Below are positions 20,761 through 32,632 of a stretch of 64,000 nt of DNA, piece after piece. The DNA lies in NCBI RefSeq assembly GCF_900497805.2, contig NW_020940358.1, positions 29,979,665 to 30,043,664 of the forward strand, given 5' to 3'. The position numbers were made by a program, and so were the translations under genes. The stretch is from Vombatus ursinus. Taxonomy: Eukaryota; Chordata; Mammalia; Diprotodontia; Vombatidae. The first letter of the stretch is position 1. The number at the start of each line of letters is the position of its first letter. The notes beneath the pieces were generated by a model that worked only from the letters and a program-made list of their open reading frames with translations, searched no databases and had not been told where the DNA came from.

Positions 20761-21520
20761 ATTACCTACTTGGTTATGTTCAGGTTTTGTTGCTATTTCA
20801 TTTTCCTGGACTGTTTCTATCCTGAAGACACCAAAAGGTTGGACAGTGTTTTGACCTGTGTAGCCTAGGGGGATTAACTTAGTCAGAGTTACCTAAAATC
20901 ATTTAATAGAGAGCTTCACCTAGATGTTCTAAAATGAAGATAGTGGCTTGCTTTTTTTCGGAAAATAAACCAGGAGTTATCAGAGGAGGCCAGACAGAAA
21001 CACGTTGGATGCACCAGAGAAAGCACGGACAGTGAGCTTGTGTGTTTGGTCAGTGGCTTCTGGAAGAGTATTTCTTCTGACCTTAGAACCTCTGGGAACC
21101 ATCTTGCTGCTCATCAGACTGCACATTTCCCTTAGCAATTGGCCCAGCAGTGAGTGTCATCATGAATAGAAGTCACCCTACTCCTCACCTTCCTGGTGAT
21201 GATATGATTCCATTTTCCCATTTTGTGACTTTGATTTCAGGAGTGTTTTTCAACCAAAGTCTGTGGGCTTAACTCTCTTTCACCTAATAGAGTCAGAAGA
21301 TTAGAAGAGGGTAGGAGGAGAAGTAATATGGATTGCTATAGCATCAGAGCCCCATTTAAACTTATACTTTGCTATTTTCAAATTCATTTAGTAAAGAGTT
21401 TAATTGATCTACATGTGTGAGTAATACTTTTTTGGTTTATAGGAAGCTGGGGGGAAGAGCTAGGAATACTATAGGAATAAGGGCATGAAAGAGCCATTTG
21501 ATAAAATATTAATTGTTAAT
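20761..21520. other. Intron 6, unassigned
   Basis: No repeat or coding signal recognised. Confidence 0.45.
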
Positions 21521-21532
21521 TAAGTCTTTATA

Positions 21533-21770
21533 GGGGCAACTAGGTGGCAAAGTAGATAGAATGCCAGGTCTGGAGTCAGGAAGACCTGAATTCAAATCCA
21601 CCCTCAGACACTTACTAGCTGTGTGACCCTGGGCAAGTCACTTTACCCTTTTTGCCTTAGTTTCCTCATCTATAAAATGAGGGGGAGCAGAAAATGGCAA
21701 ACCACTCCACTATCTTTGCCAAGAAAACCTCAAATGGATTAAGACAAGACTGAGAAAATGACTTTTAAAA
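21533..21770 (+). repeat. MAR1-like long SINE with exact target-site duplication
   Basis: GGGGCAACTAGGTGGCAAAG to GACTGAGAAAATGAC. AAGTCTTTATA occurs exactly at 21522-21532 and 21771-21781. Confidence 0.95.
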
Positions 21771-21781
21771 AAGTCTTTATA

Positions 21782-22224
21782 TTCTTCACATGGGGGCCCT
21801 TTGGTTGTGTGACTCAACTGCTGCCTTCTTTAAGCATCTCAAAAAGCTTATTATTGAAGTATTTATCCATCTAAGTAGTGCAAAATTTGAATTGGTCAAC
21901 AGGTGGCGCTACACTTGAGCATCCTCAGTTTTCCTCTGGCACGTACCCAGAATAGCCCCATCTCTCCTAAGGTTGCAGGAGCAGTCAGTCTAAAAACACT
22001 TAGGCAGTTCCCACACTGCCATCAACAGTTTGAATTAACCCCTCACTGGCAGAATCTGAAGTTAATCTAGGAAACGAAACAGAATACTGCTCCAAATATT
22101 AAAATATGAAACCAATCTACCCCTGTTTGGGTTCAATTCCCAGGTCACTGCCCACTGCATTCATGAATGCAGATACTTAACATTCCATGATCACATATTC
22201 TATCATTTCTTTGAATAAATTGAA
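21782..22224. other. Intron 6, unassigned
   Basis: Nothing recognised. Confidence 0.45.
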
Positions 22225-22315
22225 AAGGAATATAACAATAGCAGTGCTTCATATTTTGCAAGCACTTTACACATGTGGACTCATTGAATCCTCATATCAG
22301 TCCTATACAGACATT
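22225..22315 (-). repeat. MIR/THER1 fragment
   Basis: Degraded GCAAGCACTTTACACATG and ATTGAATCCTCATATCAGTC, the antisense 3' half of a MIR-type SINE. Confidence 0.55.
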
Positions 22316-22354
22316 TGCCTCCAGTCATCTCCTAGCCCTCTAATTGCCCTCCCA

Positions 22355-22625
22355 GATGATGATGATGATGATGATGATAGCTAGCATTTATATAGAACTT
22401 TAAGGTTTGCAGAGCATCTACAAATATCTCATTTTATCCTTAAAACAACACTGAAAGGTAGGCGATATTATTGTCTCTATTTTGCAGATGAGAAAACTGA
22501 GGCAGACTGAGTAAGTGGCTTACCCAGGGTCATACAGCTATTAAGTATCTAAGGCCATATCTGAACTCTGGGTCTTTTTGACTCCATGTACAAGTGCTCT
22601 GTCCACTGTGCCGAATAGTTGCCAG
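22355..22625 (-). repeat. (GAT)n and THER1/MIR SINE
   Basis: Nine GAT units are followed by AGCATTTATATAGAACTTTA, TTTTGCAGATGAGAAAACTG, in part, and TGCTCTGTCCACTGTGCCG. Confidence 0.85.
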
Positions 22626-23589
22626 ATATTTGGGTACAGTTGGAGGGAATCCATGCCATATGTTCTCATGGCTCATGAAAGGCATATGGATAGAAGGGGG
22701 GAGGTTATGCTCCCCATCTTGGAATCATGGGTTAAAAACAAAGTCAAGCAAGGAAGTTAGTGAAGGGCTTCTACTCCCTATCTCAGATACATTGACTAAT
22801 AACGAAATCAGCTTTTCCAGTTCACTAGCACAACAGGATGAGTAATAGTCAGCAGTCTTGGTAATTATCAGAAACCTGACTGCTTACTGCATTGACCTCT
22901 GATTGCTTTGCTTGCTTGAAAGCTGTCATGCCTCTATAGCTTCTGTTGGTGTGGGGCTATGTTGCCGTGCCTTCACATATGATACCTTGGCATATCCTTC
23001 TCTCTGTTGAAATTCTGAATGACCGGATTTGCAATAGGAAGACAGGAAATGAAAAGAGAATGTTGTAGCATACAGATAGCATCTCTTTATTTTATTGGTG
23101 TCTCCTGCCCTTTTGCAAATGAGAGCTCACCAAGATCCCTTGTGAGGGAGAGAGGCACCTAGACCTCTCTGTTAGTCTTTTTCTCCTTAAATCCTTTCAT
23201 TGGGACAAGGGGAAAACAATAATTCAAAGAAATGAAAGGACAAGAAGATGCACAGTTTGAGAAAGAACATGTACTTTATATGACCTCAAAGGAAGGGGAA
23301 AAGCTAAGGAATACAGGCAAATCCTGCCTTCACATGAGACAAGGACTGAAAGGGACTCTGGCCAGTAATTTTGGGTTTGGAGTACCATCTGGTGACTCAG
23401 ACAGAGACTGCACTGAGTAGTTCTTTTCTCTCTCCTTCCCTAAGAGGCATATACATATATGTCCTTTTACCCACTTGCCTTTTTCTCTCTAGTTCCTATG
23501 TAAAACAGGTGCTCCCATAGAAAGGAAACACCTCTTATTGCTTATATGAACAGTTAAAGAATAATACTATAAATCTAATTAAGTGCCCA
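22626..23589. other. Intron 6, unassigned
   Basis: No family recognised. The small ORFs here have no similarity I can name. Confidence 0.45.
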
Positions 23590-23770
23590 AATATGTTGGA
23601 CAGGGAACAAGTACTATAGGAAGAGGAGAGGTCCATTTGGGCTAGAGTTTTCCAGGAAGATTTTATGGAGGAAATGGTACTTGAGATCAGTGTAATTTGG
23701 TTAAATAAAAGAGTGGAAAGTACATCCTAGATGTGAAGAACAGCATGAGTAAATACATAAGTTTGACACT
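23590..23770 (-). repeat. L2 internal fragment, antisense
   Basis: TTTTCCAGGAAGATTTTATGG and TACTTGAGATCAGTG correspond to antisense L2 sequence also present near 48.6 kb. Confidence 0.55.
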
Positions 23771-24780
23771 TAATTAGTTTTTTCCTTTTGCTTGTCTTTT
23801 ACTAAATCTTATTCATTGACTGACATTCATATAGCCCATTAAAATTTATGAAGTACTTTACATATAAAAAGCGTAAGGGTTCCCATATATAAGACAGATG
23901 TCCTCCCTATACAGGGACATCTGCTTTACATTGGCATGAGGAGAGCTAGGCTGGAATAACTACATGGGGTGATTTACTAGAACAAGCCACCAGGGAGGGC
24001 ACTATAAGTCCTGAACTAACAGTTGGAGCAGGTGTGCATGGGTGACCATTCCTAACATTTTCAGTTCTGGACCAACAGCTCACTGGGCGTGTACAAAATC
24101 AGGACCACCATGTCTTTATCTCCTAACTTTTCCTTCCTGGTTAGTGCCTTTTACAGTCTCTCATCTAAGGGTATGATTAATTCCCAACAATAATTCATCC
24201 TTTATCAATTGGCTCTAGCCCCTTTTCTTTGAAGATCTTAATCTCTTTCCCACATTATCATGATCACAGAAGATTACTCACTTACATATAGATTGAATTG
24301 AATTTCCTGAAGTGAAATAGAAAAATAAGAGGTAACCAGGTTAAAACTTGCAAGAGCAATTCATAACCACTTGCTTGTATTAGGATCTAAATTTTCCAAC
24401 TCTCACCACCCAGTCTTCTTCTACACCTGGTTTTCCATAGACGCTCAAAGACATTTGTAGAGAAGCACTTGGATCATTACCCCTATATCAACGTGCCAGT
24501 GTAAGGAGAAATCATCCCACTACCTTGGCTCTCACTTTGTCACAGGCCATCCAGGTGAATGTGTTGCATGATACCTTCATGCAGTAGTCACCAGAGGGCC
24601 CATGGTCAGGTGTCCTCTCAGTGTCTCCTCCTAGGGTTGCCCTAAAGCCCTCAGGAATCCTCTCATATCCCCCCAGGAGTGCCTAACCTCATCTCAACAC
24701 ACAATTGCACACTGTCTGTGCCTTCTCTCCCATGCCTCCATTGTCTTCTGTCTCTTACAAAGGATGGTGATTCTCCTTTT
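23771..24780. other. Intron 6, mostly unassigned
   Basis: There is a MIR-like trace at 23825-23880 (TTATGAAGTACTTTACATAT). The rest shows no recognisable feature. Confidence 0.45.
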
Positions 24781-24796
24781 AAATATTCCACTCATA

Positions 24797-25643
24797 ATCA
24801 GATTGGCCAACATGACAAAACAGGAAAATAATAAATGTTGGAGAAGATGTGGGAAAATTGGAATACTAATGCATTGTTGGTGGAGTTGTGAAATGATCCA
24901 ACCTTTTTGGAGAGCAGTTTGGAACTATGCCCAAAGAGCTATCAAAATGTGCATACCCTTTGACCCAGCAATGGCACTTCTAGTGCTATATCCCAAAGAG
25001 ATCATACAAAAGGGAAAAGGACCCACATGCACAAAAATATTCATAGCAGCTCTTTTTGTGGTGGCCAAGAATTGGAAATTGAGAGGATGCCCATTAATTG
25101 GGGAATGGCTGAGCAAGTTGTGGTATATGAATGTAATGGAATACTATTGTGCTATAAGAAACAATGAACAGGCTGACTTCACAAAAACCTGGAAAGACTT
25201 TATGGTCTGATGCTGAGTGAAGTGAACAGAACCAAGAGAACATTGTACACAATAACAGCCATGTTGTGCGATGACTAATAGTGATGAACTTAACTCTTCC
25301 CAGCAATACAAGGATCTAAGACATCTCCAGAGGCCTTGTGATGGAAAATGCTATTATCCACATCCAAAGAAAGAACAATAGAAGTTGAATTGCTATTTTT
25401 TTTCTCTTCTGTTGAGTTTTGTTTCCTCTTTCTGATAGTTCCTCCTATTGGTTTTAATTTTTACTTACAACATCACTAATGTGAAAATATGTTTAATAGG
25501 AATGTAAATATATAGCCTATATCAGATTGTGCGCCGTCTTGGGGAGGGTGATGGGGAGGAAGGGGGAGAAAAATTTTAAACTCTAAAGCATATGGAAGTG
25601 ATTATTGATAAATCAAAATAAATTAATAAAAAAACAAAAAAAT
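24797..25643 (+). mobile_element. L1 insertion, 5'-truncated, with 16-bp target-site duplication
   Basis: AAATATTCCACTCATA occurs exactly at 24781-24796 and 25644-25659. The insert carries the ORF2p C-terminus: CWRRCGKIGILMHCWWSCEM, then QPFWRAVWNYAQ, then FDPAMALLVLYPKEI, FIAALFVVAKNWK and WYMNVMEYYCAIRN, parallel to CWWEC...FDPAIPLLGIYPKE...TMEYYAAIKKNE of human L1. The ORF stays open for about 135 codons inside the insert. A one-base loss near 25195 relative to the copies at 52.1 and 54.8 kb moves the end to TGA at 25208. 3' UTR and A-rich tail follow. The exact duplication and long open frame point to a relatively recent insertion. Confidence 0.95.
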
Positions 25644-25849
25644 AAATATTCCACTCATAGCATGACATTAGGACAACTCTATTTACTTTAAATGCCCAGA
25701 GGCCATCCCAAACCCAAATTTTCTTGTTTGTTGTTGTTGTTGTTTTTTTTTCTGGCACCTAAAAAAATCCCAAAAAGTGTACGGGGAAAACAGCAAGGAC
25801 TTTTTAAAACAGAAGCTGCTTTAGGCAGAGGTTATGCATACACATGATC

Positions 25850-26000
25850 ATTCTAGCCTCATGATAATCCTGTGAGGTAGGTATTAGACCTACCATGATT
25901 GTCATTTTATAGATATTGGAGGCTGAGGCTCAAAAAGTTAAATGATTTACCCATAATTACATAGCTAATATTTGTTGAAGGTAGAATTTGACCACAACAC
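25850..26000 (-). repeat. MIR fragment
   Basis: ATGATAATCCTGTGAGGTAGG and GATTTACCCATAATTACATAG, antisense MIR. Confidence 0.7.
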
Positions 26001-26297
26001 CTATTGATGAAGATGATTGGAGAATCCAAGTCTGAACACCATGAAGAGTAACATTTAGGGGACAGATAGAATAAAGATGGGAAGTTCTACTTTTCAGGAC
26101 TCATAAGCCCTGCAGCATTTCCTAATTATTACATTAATAAAGACTTCCAGATATCTAAATCTTTTCTTGACCCTTGGGCAGTCATGGGGAAGGATGCAGA
26201 CGTGGAACAAAATGTACTTGGGATGGAAGAATTCATGTGATTGGTTGGGGCTGGGTAGAATGGGCCTTTGGATGGTATATGTGATTGACAAGTACGA

Positions 26298-26413
26298 CAG
26301 AGGGAAACAGGAAAGAGGAGAATGGGATGAAGAAGAAGGGGGAATGAAAAGAAAGAGGAGGAATGATGAGAAGAGAAATGAGAGAGGAAAGAGGGGAGGA
26401 AGAGAGAGGAAAT
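26298..26413. repeat. Polypurine tract
   Basis: About 115 bases almost entirely A and G (GGGAAACAGGAAAGAGGAG ... GGAAGAGAGAGGAAA), with few pyrimidines. Confidence 0.85.
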
Positions 26414-27224
26414 GATTCAATAAGATTTGAGCACTTGCTATACAAACCTCTGTTCTACTTGGCAGAGTTTCATTCTGTCTAGCAGAATAGAAGGTTCAGG
26501 CCCAAATTCACTGTGCATTTATTTTACTCAAATGGAGCAAGAGAACCTGCTTTGGGGGCTGGGTAATAAGAGTGGAGATTACTTGCTGCATTATTTATAG
26601 AACTTCCCATTCACTCACACTGTGTTTGTGGCAGTAGCAGTACCTCTCTGCATAAATATCTTTGTGGGGGAGTGTGAGTAAGTATATTTGTTCTATCAAA
26701 TACTTGTGTGCCTAAGCCATTCTATGTGAATTGCTTAGTGCTTGCATATATGCAGGCCTGGGAGCCTGTCATGTCAGCACCTGTGGCCACCTGGGGTATT
26801 CCTTCGTGAATATTTCAGCAGGCATGAGAGAGTAGATAGTCCTTGTATAAAAACATCATTAATGTTAAACGGTGATTGAGAGCCATAGCCCTTTGAGACC
26901 ACAGCAGCCCCAGTTTCTGCATAACAATAAACCCCCTATCCTTTCCATGGCTTCCTGAAATAAGTTTGAAATAAATTTGAGTGATAGAGCATGGACAGCA
27001 CTCAGCTTTCCCACCTGTTACAATTACCTCTAAAAATAATCAAATCTCCCCAAAGAGAAGGAAGACTGGAAGATGACCAGGTTTGTTTTACGAAATAATG
27101 AAGTCAAGGGAGTGTTCTTTCAGGATCATTAGGTTTCTGGCTCTTTCTGGTAATACTTGTTTATCTTTTTTTTTTTTTAAAGAGAGAGAGAGAACATGAA
27201 CAGATGTCATGCAATTACAAAATC
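26414..27224. other. Intron 6, unassigned
   Basis: At 26760-27010 there is a TATAAAAAC box followed by AATAAACCCC, which could be a decayed LTR, but no paired ends or relatives were found. The rest is featureless. Confidence 0.4.
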
Positions 27225-27545
27225 TGAGCTAGAAGGGGCTACCAAGTCAGACATGACAGTATATATCCAACAAGTGGCCACAGCTTGAAGACCCCTAGTG
27301 AGGGAGAACCCACTACCTGATGGAAAAGCTTTGACCTACATTTCTTTCTCTTTTTGTTTGTTTGTTTTTTTTGTTTAGGCAATTGGGGTTAACTGACTTG
27401 ACCCCAGGGTCACACATCTAGTACATGGTCTGAGGCTGGATTTGAACTCAGGTCCATCCTGACTTCAGGGCTGCTGCTGTATCCACTGTGCCACCTAGCT
27501 GCCCCCCTACATTTATTTCTTAAGTGTTTTATTTAAACTTACACC
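27225..27545 (-). mobile_element. L3/CR1 fragment split by a SINE
   Basis: GTGGCCACAGCTTGAAGACC and GAGAACCCACTACCTGATGG are the antisense L3 end. The SINE at 27350-27505 divides it. Confidence 0.6.
27350..27505 (-). repeat. WSINE1-like short SINE
   Basis: GGCAATTGGGGTTAACTGACT ... CCACCTAGCTGCCC; CCTACATTTCTTTCT and CCTACATTTATTTCT flank it as a 15-bp target-site duplication with one mismatch. Confidence 0.93.
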
Positions 27546-27774
27546 TGGCAAACCTTACAGATGCACAGAAACAGGTGTTCTATCAACAGCTGCACTCGGT
27601 GCTTATCCAGACATCATTGAGATTCCCAAAGCAGTCTGGAGTTGTTACTCCCTAGGACAACTGTCCGCTTACACAGGAGAAGGGATAGGGAGGAGAGCCA
27701 ACTTTCCCCAGGCCATATCAAAAATAGATACCAAGAATTCTTCTGCATCACCATGAAGTCTAGGGTTTTACTAA

Positions 27775-27920
27775 ATTGAATGATTGAATAGAAACATTTA
27801 TTAAGCACTTGCTCTGGGCAAAACTCTGTGCTAGAAACCAGGGCTACAAGTAGAAAAGACAGTCTCTGCTCTCAAATGAGCTCACATTTTAATGTGGGGA
27901 ATGACACATATGGACAGTTT
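27775..27920 (-). repeat. L2 3' end, antisense
   Basis: AAACATTTATTAAGCACTTGC and CTCTCAAATGAGCTCACATT. Confidence 0.8.
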
Positions 27921-29695
27921 CAGCTGCCAATTGGATGAGTCCCATGGTCCTGAGGGTTCATGACTGGACCCCAGAGGACTCAGGTCAGTCTTCTAGCATT
28001 TTTTAGCTCATGATTAATTCTTTTCTCCATCTTTCTTTCCTTCACTGGTAGATTGTACTGGCACAAGCAATTTTTCCTCTTCTCTGAGTGCCTGAGATAA
28101 AAAAGCCTCTCTTGAAAGGAATGATCAGACTTTGACAGCTGTTTTAGGCACTTGGCAAACTTCAGACAGGCCTGAAGATTGCCTCTGTTATCTGCTCTTA
28201 GTTGGAGGCACTATCCTTTCTGTTCCTTTTCCTTCATCTCCAGACATGCTTGGAACTGCTTCTGGGCCTCGTTTGAGCTTTCTTACGGGGGGGGGGGGGG
28301 GGGGGTGAGCAGGGTTCTCACAGGGAAATGATCACATCATTTCAATCCAACATAAGTTTTGCAAATATTAGGGCCATTTCATATTATTGGACATGATGTG
28401 GATTTTGCTAATTTTATTGTGGCTTTCTCTACACGCACTCAGCACTCCTTGTTCCTTCAAGGCTGGGCTATCCAGAGTTCTGTCGGATTTTTTCTTTCCA
28501 GTGTCATAGTCAAATGTGATTCCTGGATTCTAGTCTTCTGCCCATAACTTTGTCTGTGCCTCAGTCCCTCTCTTTTCTCCAGAATAAAGTTAAATAGTTC
28601 ATAGTTCAGCTGAGGTGAAAGAAATCTGAGGTAGAGGCCAACTTGACTTGGCTTGGCTCAAACCTGCAAAGGAGATCCCTTGTATCTCCTCCAGCTCTAA
28701 ACAAAGAATTCCTTGAAAGTCATTTCCTCCCAGGCAGGGCGACAATAATACCATCTTCTTTCCCTCTATTGTTTCTGGCCTTAAAGATTGCAGCTTAATT
28801 CAGCAGCTGAGGGGAGAGAGCTAATTCTTCTAGCAAAAATTGCCCTCTAAGGCTGTTGCAGCAGAAGAGAAATGTGGCTGGAAGTGGGCTTTCTTTCTTA
28901 CAGCATCAGTTGGAAATGTGTTGATCTGAGCCAACAGGGGTTCATCCAGTCAATTCCCCCATTGAGAAGCTGGCAGGGTGCCCTTTAGCCAGAATGCCAT
29001 AGTGCTGAGCTCTTTGAGCTGAACTAAATAGTCTCAGAATCACTGTGTTCATTTCCTTTCCTGACCATATGCCCTTTGGCAGGGTCATTGCCAATTTGCA
29101 TAGTCCTGCAGATGTGGCTGCCTTTTGTATACTCGGATCTATACATCTGGGCCTGTGTGTACCCTTAACTATGTCTCTCTGCATCACAATGTTTGCCTAT
29201 ATACATATTTGTGCACAGTATTTTCATGGTTAAGTTGTGAGCAAGAATATTGGTGCATTTTCAAGGAGTAACGATTGTAACAGAAGAAAGGTTTTTTTTT
29301 CAGAATTTTCAAATGATTTAAGAGAAGGGTTTTTGCAAAATTGCTTGAATATACTTAGGGAGACAGCAGCTTGGCGTGAGAGAAAAATTCACTTTGGAGC
29401 ACTCTGTTCCCAGCCACTTAAAATACCTTGATTTAAAAAAAAAATGAGACAAAGGAAATTTCTGTGAAGATCTTTTTCTTTAGGGTCATGATTTTAAATG
29501 CCATTTGAAACTTTCCTTGGACTCATTTGGCCATAATAAGAAGCCAGAAGCATCACAACTTTTGTAAATTCATATTAAATTATCTCAAGATAAGATACAT
29601 GGTATGGACATATATTAGAAGATGAAACTTACTCAAAACCCATATAATCTTCAGAGAGAAATAACACATTACCAAAGATGTAAATATATTGTTAT
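27921..29695. other. Intron 6, unassigned
   Basis: A long stretch without recognised repeats, RNA genes or exon-like signals, apart from the G19 run at 28287-28305. Confidence 0.45.
28287..28305 (+). repeat. G19 homopolymer
   Basis: Nineteen consecutive G. It is a possible G-quadruplex former and also a likely sequencing-length error site. Confidence 0.9.
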
Positions 29696-29699
29696 TATT

Positions 29700-30010
29700 T
29701 ACTTGCTTCCCATGTGACCTTGGACAAGTCACTTAACTTTTCTGAGCCTCAGTTTCCCCATCTGTAGAAAAAGGCAATTGGAATAAATAAGCACTTAAGT
29801 ATCTTCCAGATCTAAAATCTATGTTCTAGTCTGGTATTTTATGCAAAATATATTATTAATATGTACTGTTACCAAAAGAGAAGGGAGTCTGGCATAGTGG
29901 ATAAAATGTTAGATTTGGAATCTAGAAGACTTGGGTTGAACTCCAGCTTCTGACATTTCACAGTTGTGTGTCGATGGATGATTCCCTTACCCTCTCTGAC
30001 CTTCACTATA
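29700..30010 (+). repeat. Two adjacent MIR-type SINE fragments
   Basis: 29700-29826: CTTGGACAAGTCACTTAACTT with CAGTTTCCCCATCTGTAG. 29885-30010: GGCATAGTGGATAAAATGTT with GACTTGGGTTGAACTCCAGC. Confidence 0.7.
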
Positions 30011-30304
30011 AATACTAGATGGCTTTCAGTCTGCCTGAGTGGAAGAAGTTCTCAAACCAATGAAATCTTAGCAAGAGTGAATATTAAATGATTTTCAGCA
30101 GAGGGTCCTAAAACACTTTTGCTGACATCATATTGCAAAGATATACCTGTTAAACCATACTGGGTGTCCCAAAAATCTTCATACAATTACAAGCTTTAAT
30201 AGCTTTAAGACTGTTGGGATACTCTGTATTAAATTAAATATACATACACACACATATGTTTAAAGAATCTGCTCTTGTTGCAGAGTTCTGGGGAAGTAAA
30301 AAGA

Positions 30305-30487
30305 TATATATATATATTATATATATTTTATATATATATATATATTTTACAGATGAGGACACTGAGGTTCAGGAGAGGTTAAATGACTTGCCCATGGTCA
30401 CATAGCTAGTAAGTGCCAGAGCTAGAATTTGAACCCAGATCTTACTGATTTCAAGTCCAGCATGTTAGCCACTATATCATGCTACCT
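30305..30487 (-). repeat. (TA)n then MIR fragment
   Basis: TATATA repeats to 30350, then TTTTACAGATGAGGACACTG and GACTTGCCCATGGTCACATA, antisense. Confidence 0.8.
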
Positions 30488-30966
30488 CATAGAACTTATA
30501 TATATTGATATTTTATGTTAATTATAAAGATTCATCTACCTCTTCATTTTATAGAAAGGTATCTGGGATCCTTTCAAATCAGCAACTCAGCAGGACTAGA
30601 ATTCGTAATTCTCAATTCCTCAGTTTTCCTAACTTCCCTCTGGCTAGCCTGCATGTTTGTGGAAATTACTAAACATGTAATCAAAGAGGCTTTCTTCCTG
30701 TAGTAATCATTTTATTTTTGAGAGCATATATTAAAAGGGAGAAACATGGTGAGGGGTCAAATGGAAGAAGAGGCTTATGCTCATAGCTATATATGGAGAC
30801 TCAGAATAACAGTCTGAGTTGGCTTTGAGCCAACTGCTTTGACTATTCAGTATTGAATCCTCTTTTGTTATTTCTTGCTCAAAATTCCCCCTGACTCTGG
30901 GCATTTTTGTGTCAGTTTTCCCATCTTCTTAGGTATCTCCTTTGCTTTGGAAAAATACAAATGCTA

Positions 30967-31108
30967 GGGGCAGGTAGGTGGCACAGTGGATAGAGCACCG
31001 GCCCTGAAGTCAGGAGGACCTGAGTTCAAATACGGCCTCAGACCAAACACTTTACGCGTACTAGCTGTGTGACCTGGGGCAAGTCACTTAACCCCAATTG
31101 CCTTACCA
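30967..31108 (+). repeat. WSINE1-like short SINE
   Basis: GGGGCAGGTAGGTGGCACAG to CCCAATTGCCTTACC plus A-run. AATACAAATGCTA and AATATATAAATGCTA flank it. Confidence 0.93.
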
Positions 31109-31221
31109 AAAAAAAAATATATAAATGCTATATAAATACTGTGTGAAACTAGACCCAGATATGTTGTTCGTGTTCACCACATCCTTTCATTTGCTAATTC
31201 TGTCCATTAAGAGTGTCTATG

Positions 31222-31378
31222 AGGGGCAGCTAAGTGGTGCAGTGGATAGAGCCCCTGCCCTGAAGTCAGGACGACCTGAGTTCAAATCCGAGCTCAGACC
31301 AAACACTTGACACTTACTAGCTGTGTGACCCTGGGCAAGTCACTTAACCCCAATTGCCTAAAAAAAAAAAAAAAAAAA
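31222..31378 (+). repeat. WSINE1-like short SINE
   Basis: GGGGCAGCTAAGTGGTGCAG to CCCCAATTGCCTAAAA; GTGTCTATG on both sides. Confidence 0.93.
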
Positions 31379-32526
31379 GGGTGTCTATGGCATAAAACCC
31401 AAGATTGAGTTACGTGACTTCTAAATTCTCACTTCAGTTCTGATACTCAAATCTTTTTTTTTCAAATTTGTCAAAATACCTCAGTTTTTCTCGTCTATAA
31501 AATGGAGAGAATAATGCTCATTGCTCAATATTGTGTGCAAAGTATAGTAAAATATTTTAATAAAAAGCAAGTACTTTTTATAATACAGGGCTCTGTCCTC
31601 CTGTGTTTCTCTGTATCAGAAGCTCTTAAAGCATTCTGCCAATATTAATTATTGATAATGCTTATAAGAGATGTGGACTGGCATAGTGGAGTCAGGCCTC
31701 AGGGTCAAGAAGACCTGAATTCAAGGTCCTTAGTTTGACATGTACTGGCTCCAAGACACAGAGAAAAATCACTTAATCTCTCAGTGCCCTAGGCTACTCT
31801 CTAAGACATTGAGTCAGCAAACAGTTGCGCATCTGCATTGATAGAGTAAGCTTCTCACTTAGAGGTCCCTATACTAATGAAATCACAGATTTAGACAAAA
31901 AACCAAAAACCTTCATAAATTTCCATTAACCAACTTTGCTACCTTGGTGTGGCATGGAGATGAATTTGGGTTCTTGAAGGCCATCCCCACAGAGTGCAAG
32001 CTCTGGCAGGTCCTACCAAATTGTAAAGGCTTCCATGACAAGCAGTGACTGCTTGAGAACCAGTCCAGCCAAGTTTGGAGAAGTTAGTCACCAATTTGGC
32101 CACAAAGTGATGCATTCTTTGACCACTGTGACTTTTTAAAACGATCTTCTTGTGAAGAGTTTATGACTTCTCTTGGTAGAGAGAAGAGTATCCTTCCCAG
32201 TGAAATCATAGATCTTTGTCATTGGTAATTCTCAAAAAACCTAGTGATAGGGAGAAATGAAAGAAGTGTTTTCAGTATTACTGAGAGAACAGAGACTCAC
32301 ATTGAAGAAATGATTTGCTTAGATGTATACTATTGAACAGAGAGGGCTCCAAGAACAAAACATCGTTTACCCAACCATTAGCATTATTAGCTTTTTCTTT
32401 CTCGCTGATTGACCCTCTTGATAGAGGTATGTTGCGATATTTTGAATGCAGGAAGTTTGGGGGGAGGTATCAAAAGGATTGGTACCCAGGCACCAAGTCT
32501 AATTTCCTTGCCCTTTGCCTCTGCAG
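31379..32526. other. Intron 6 end, mostly unassigned
   Basis: A MIR-like trace lies at 31670-31810 (GGCATAGTGGAGTCAGGCCT; TTGACATGTACTGGCTCC). Sequence at 31960-32230 looks repeat-like but no family could be named. The last 30 bases form the exon 7 polypyrimidine tract and acceptor. Confidence 0.45.
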
Positions 32527-32632
32527 CTTCACATTTGCAGAGCAGGTATCCTTCCTACGAAAAGGGCTCCTTGGTTATCTCTATTTGCAAACTCCCAGCT
32601 GCCCTGTCCCAGTTCTCCAGTGGCTCTTCCAG
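32527..32632 (+). CDS. FAM178B: FAM178B exon 7: conserved helical segment PVPVLQWLFQ
   Basis: Acceptor TTTGCCTCTGCAG (ends 32526) and donor TTCCAG|GTAAGG bound 106 nt. It encodes FTFAEQVSFLRKGLLGYLYL and then QTPSCPVPVLQWLFQ, and leaves in phase 0. The pattern of AQQ/AEQ, then a leucine-rich helix, then CPVPVLQWLFQ, is conserved between FAM178B and SLF2 (CPIPVLKWLFQ as recalled). It lies about 12 kb after exon 6, in an otherwise repeat-dominated stretch. Confidence 0.93.

Noticed and set aside
22355-22380. Poly-Asp coding tract
   Set aside because: It is a (GAT)n microsatellite attached to a THER1 SINE.
26760-27010. LTR-like block with TATAAAAAC and AATAAACC
   Set aside because: No matched ends, target-site duplication or second copy in the window, so the signals may be chance.
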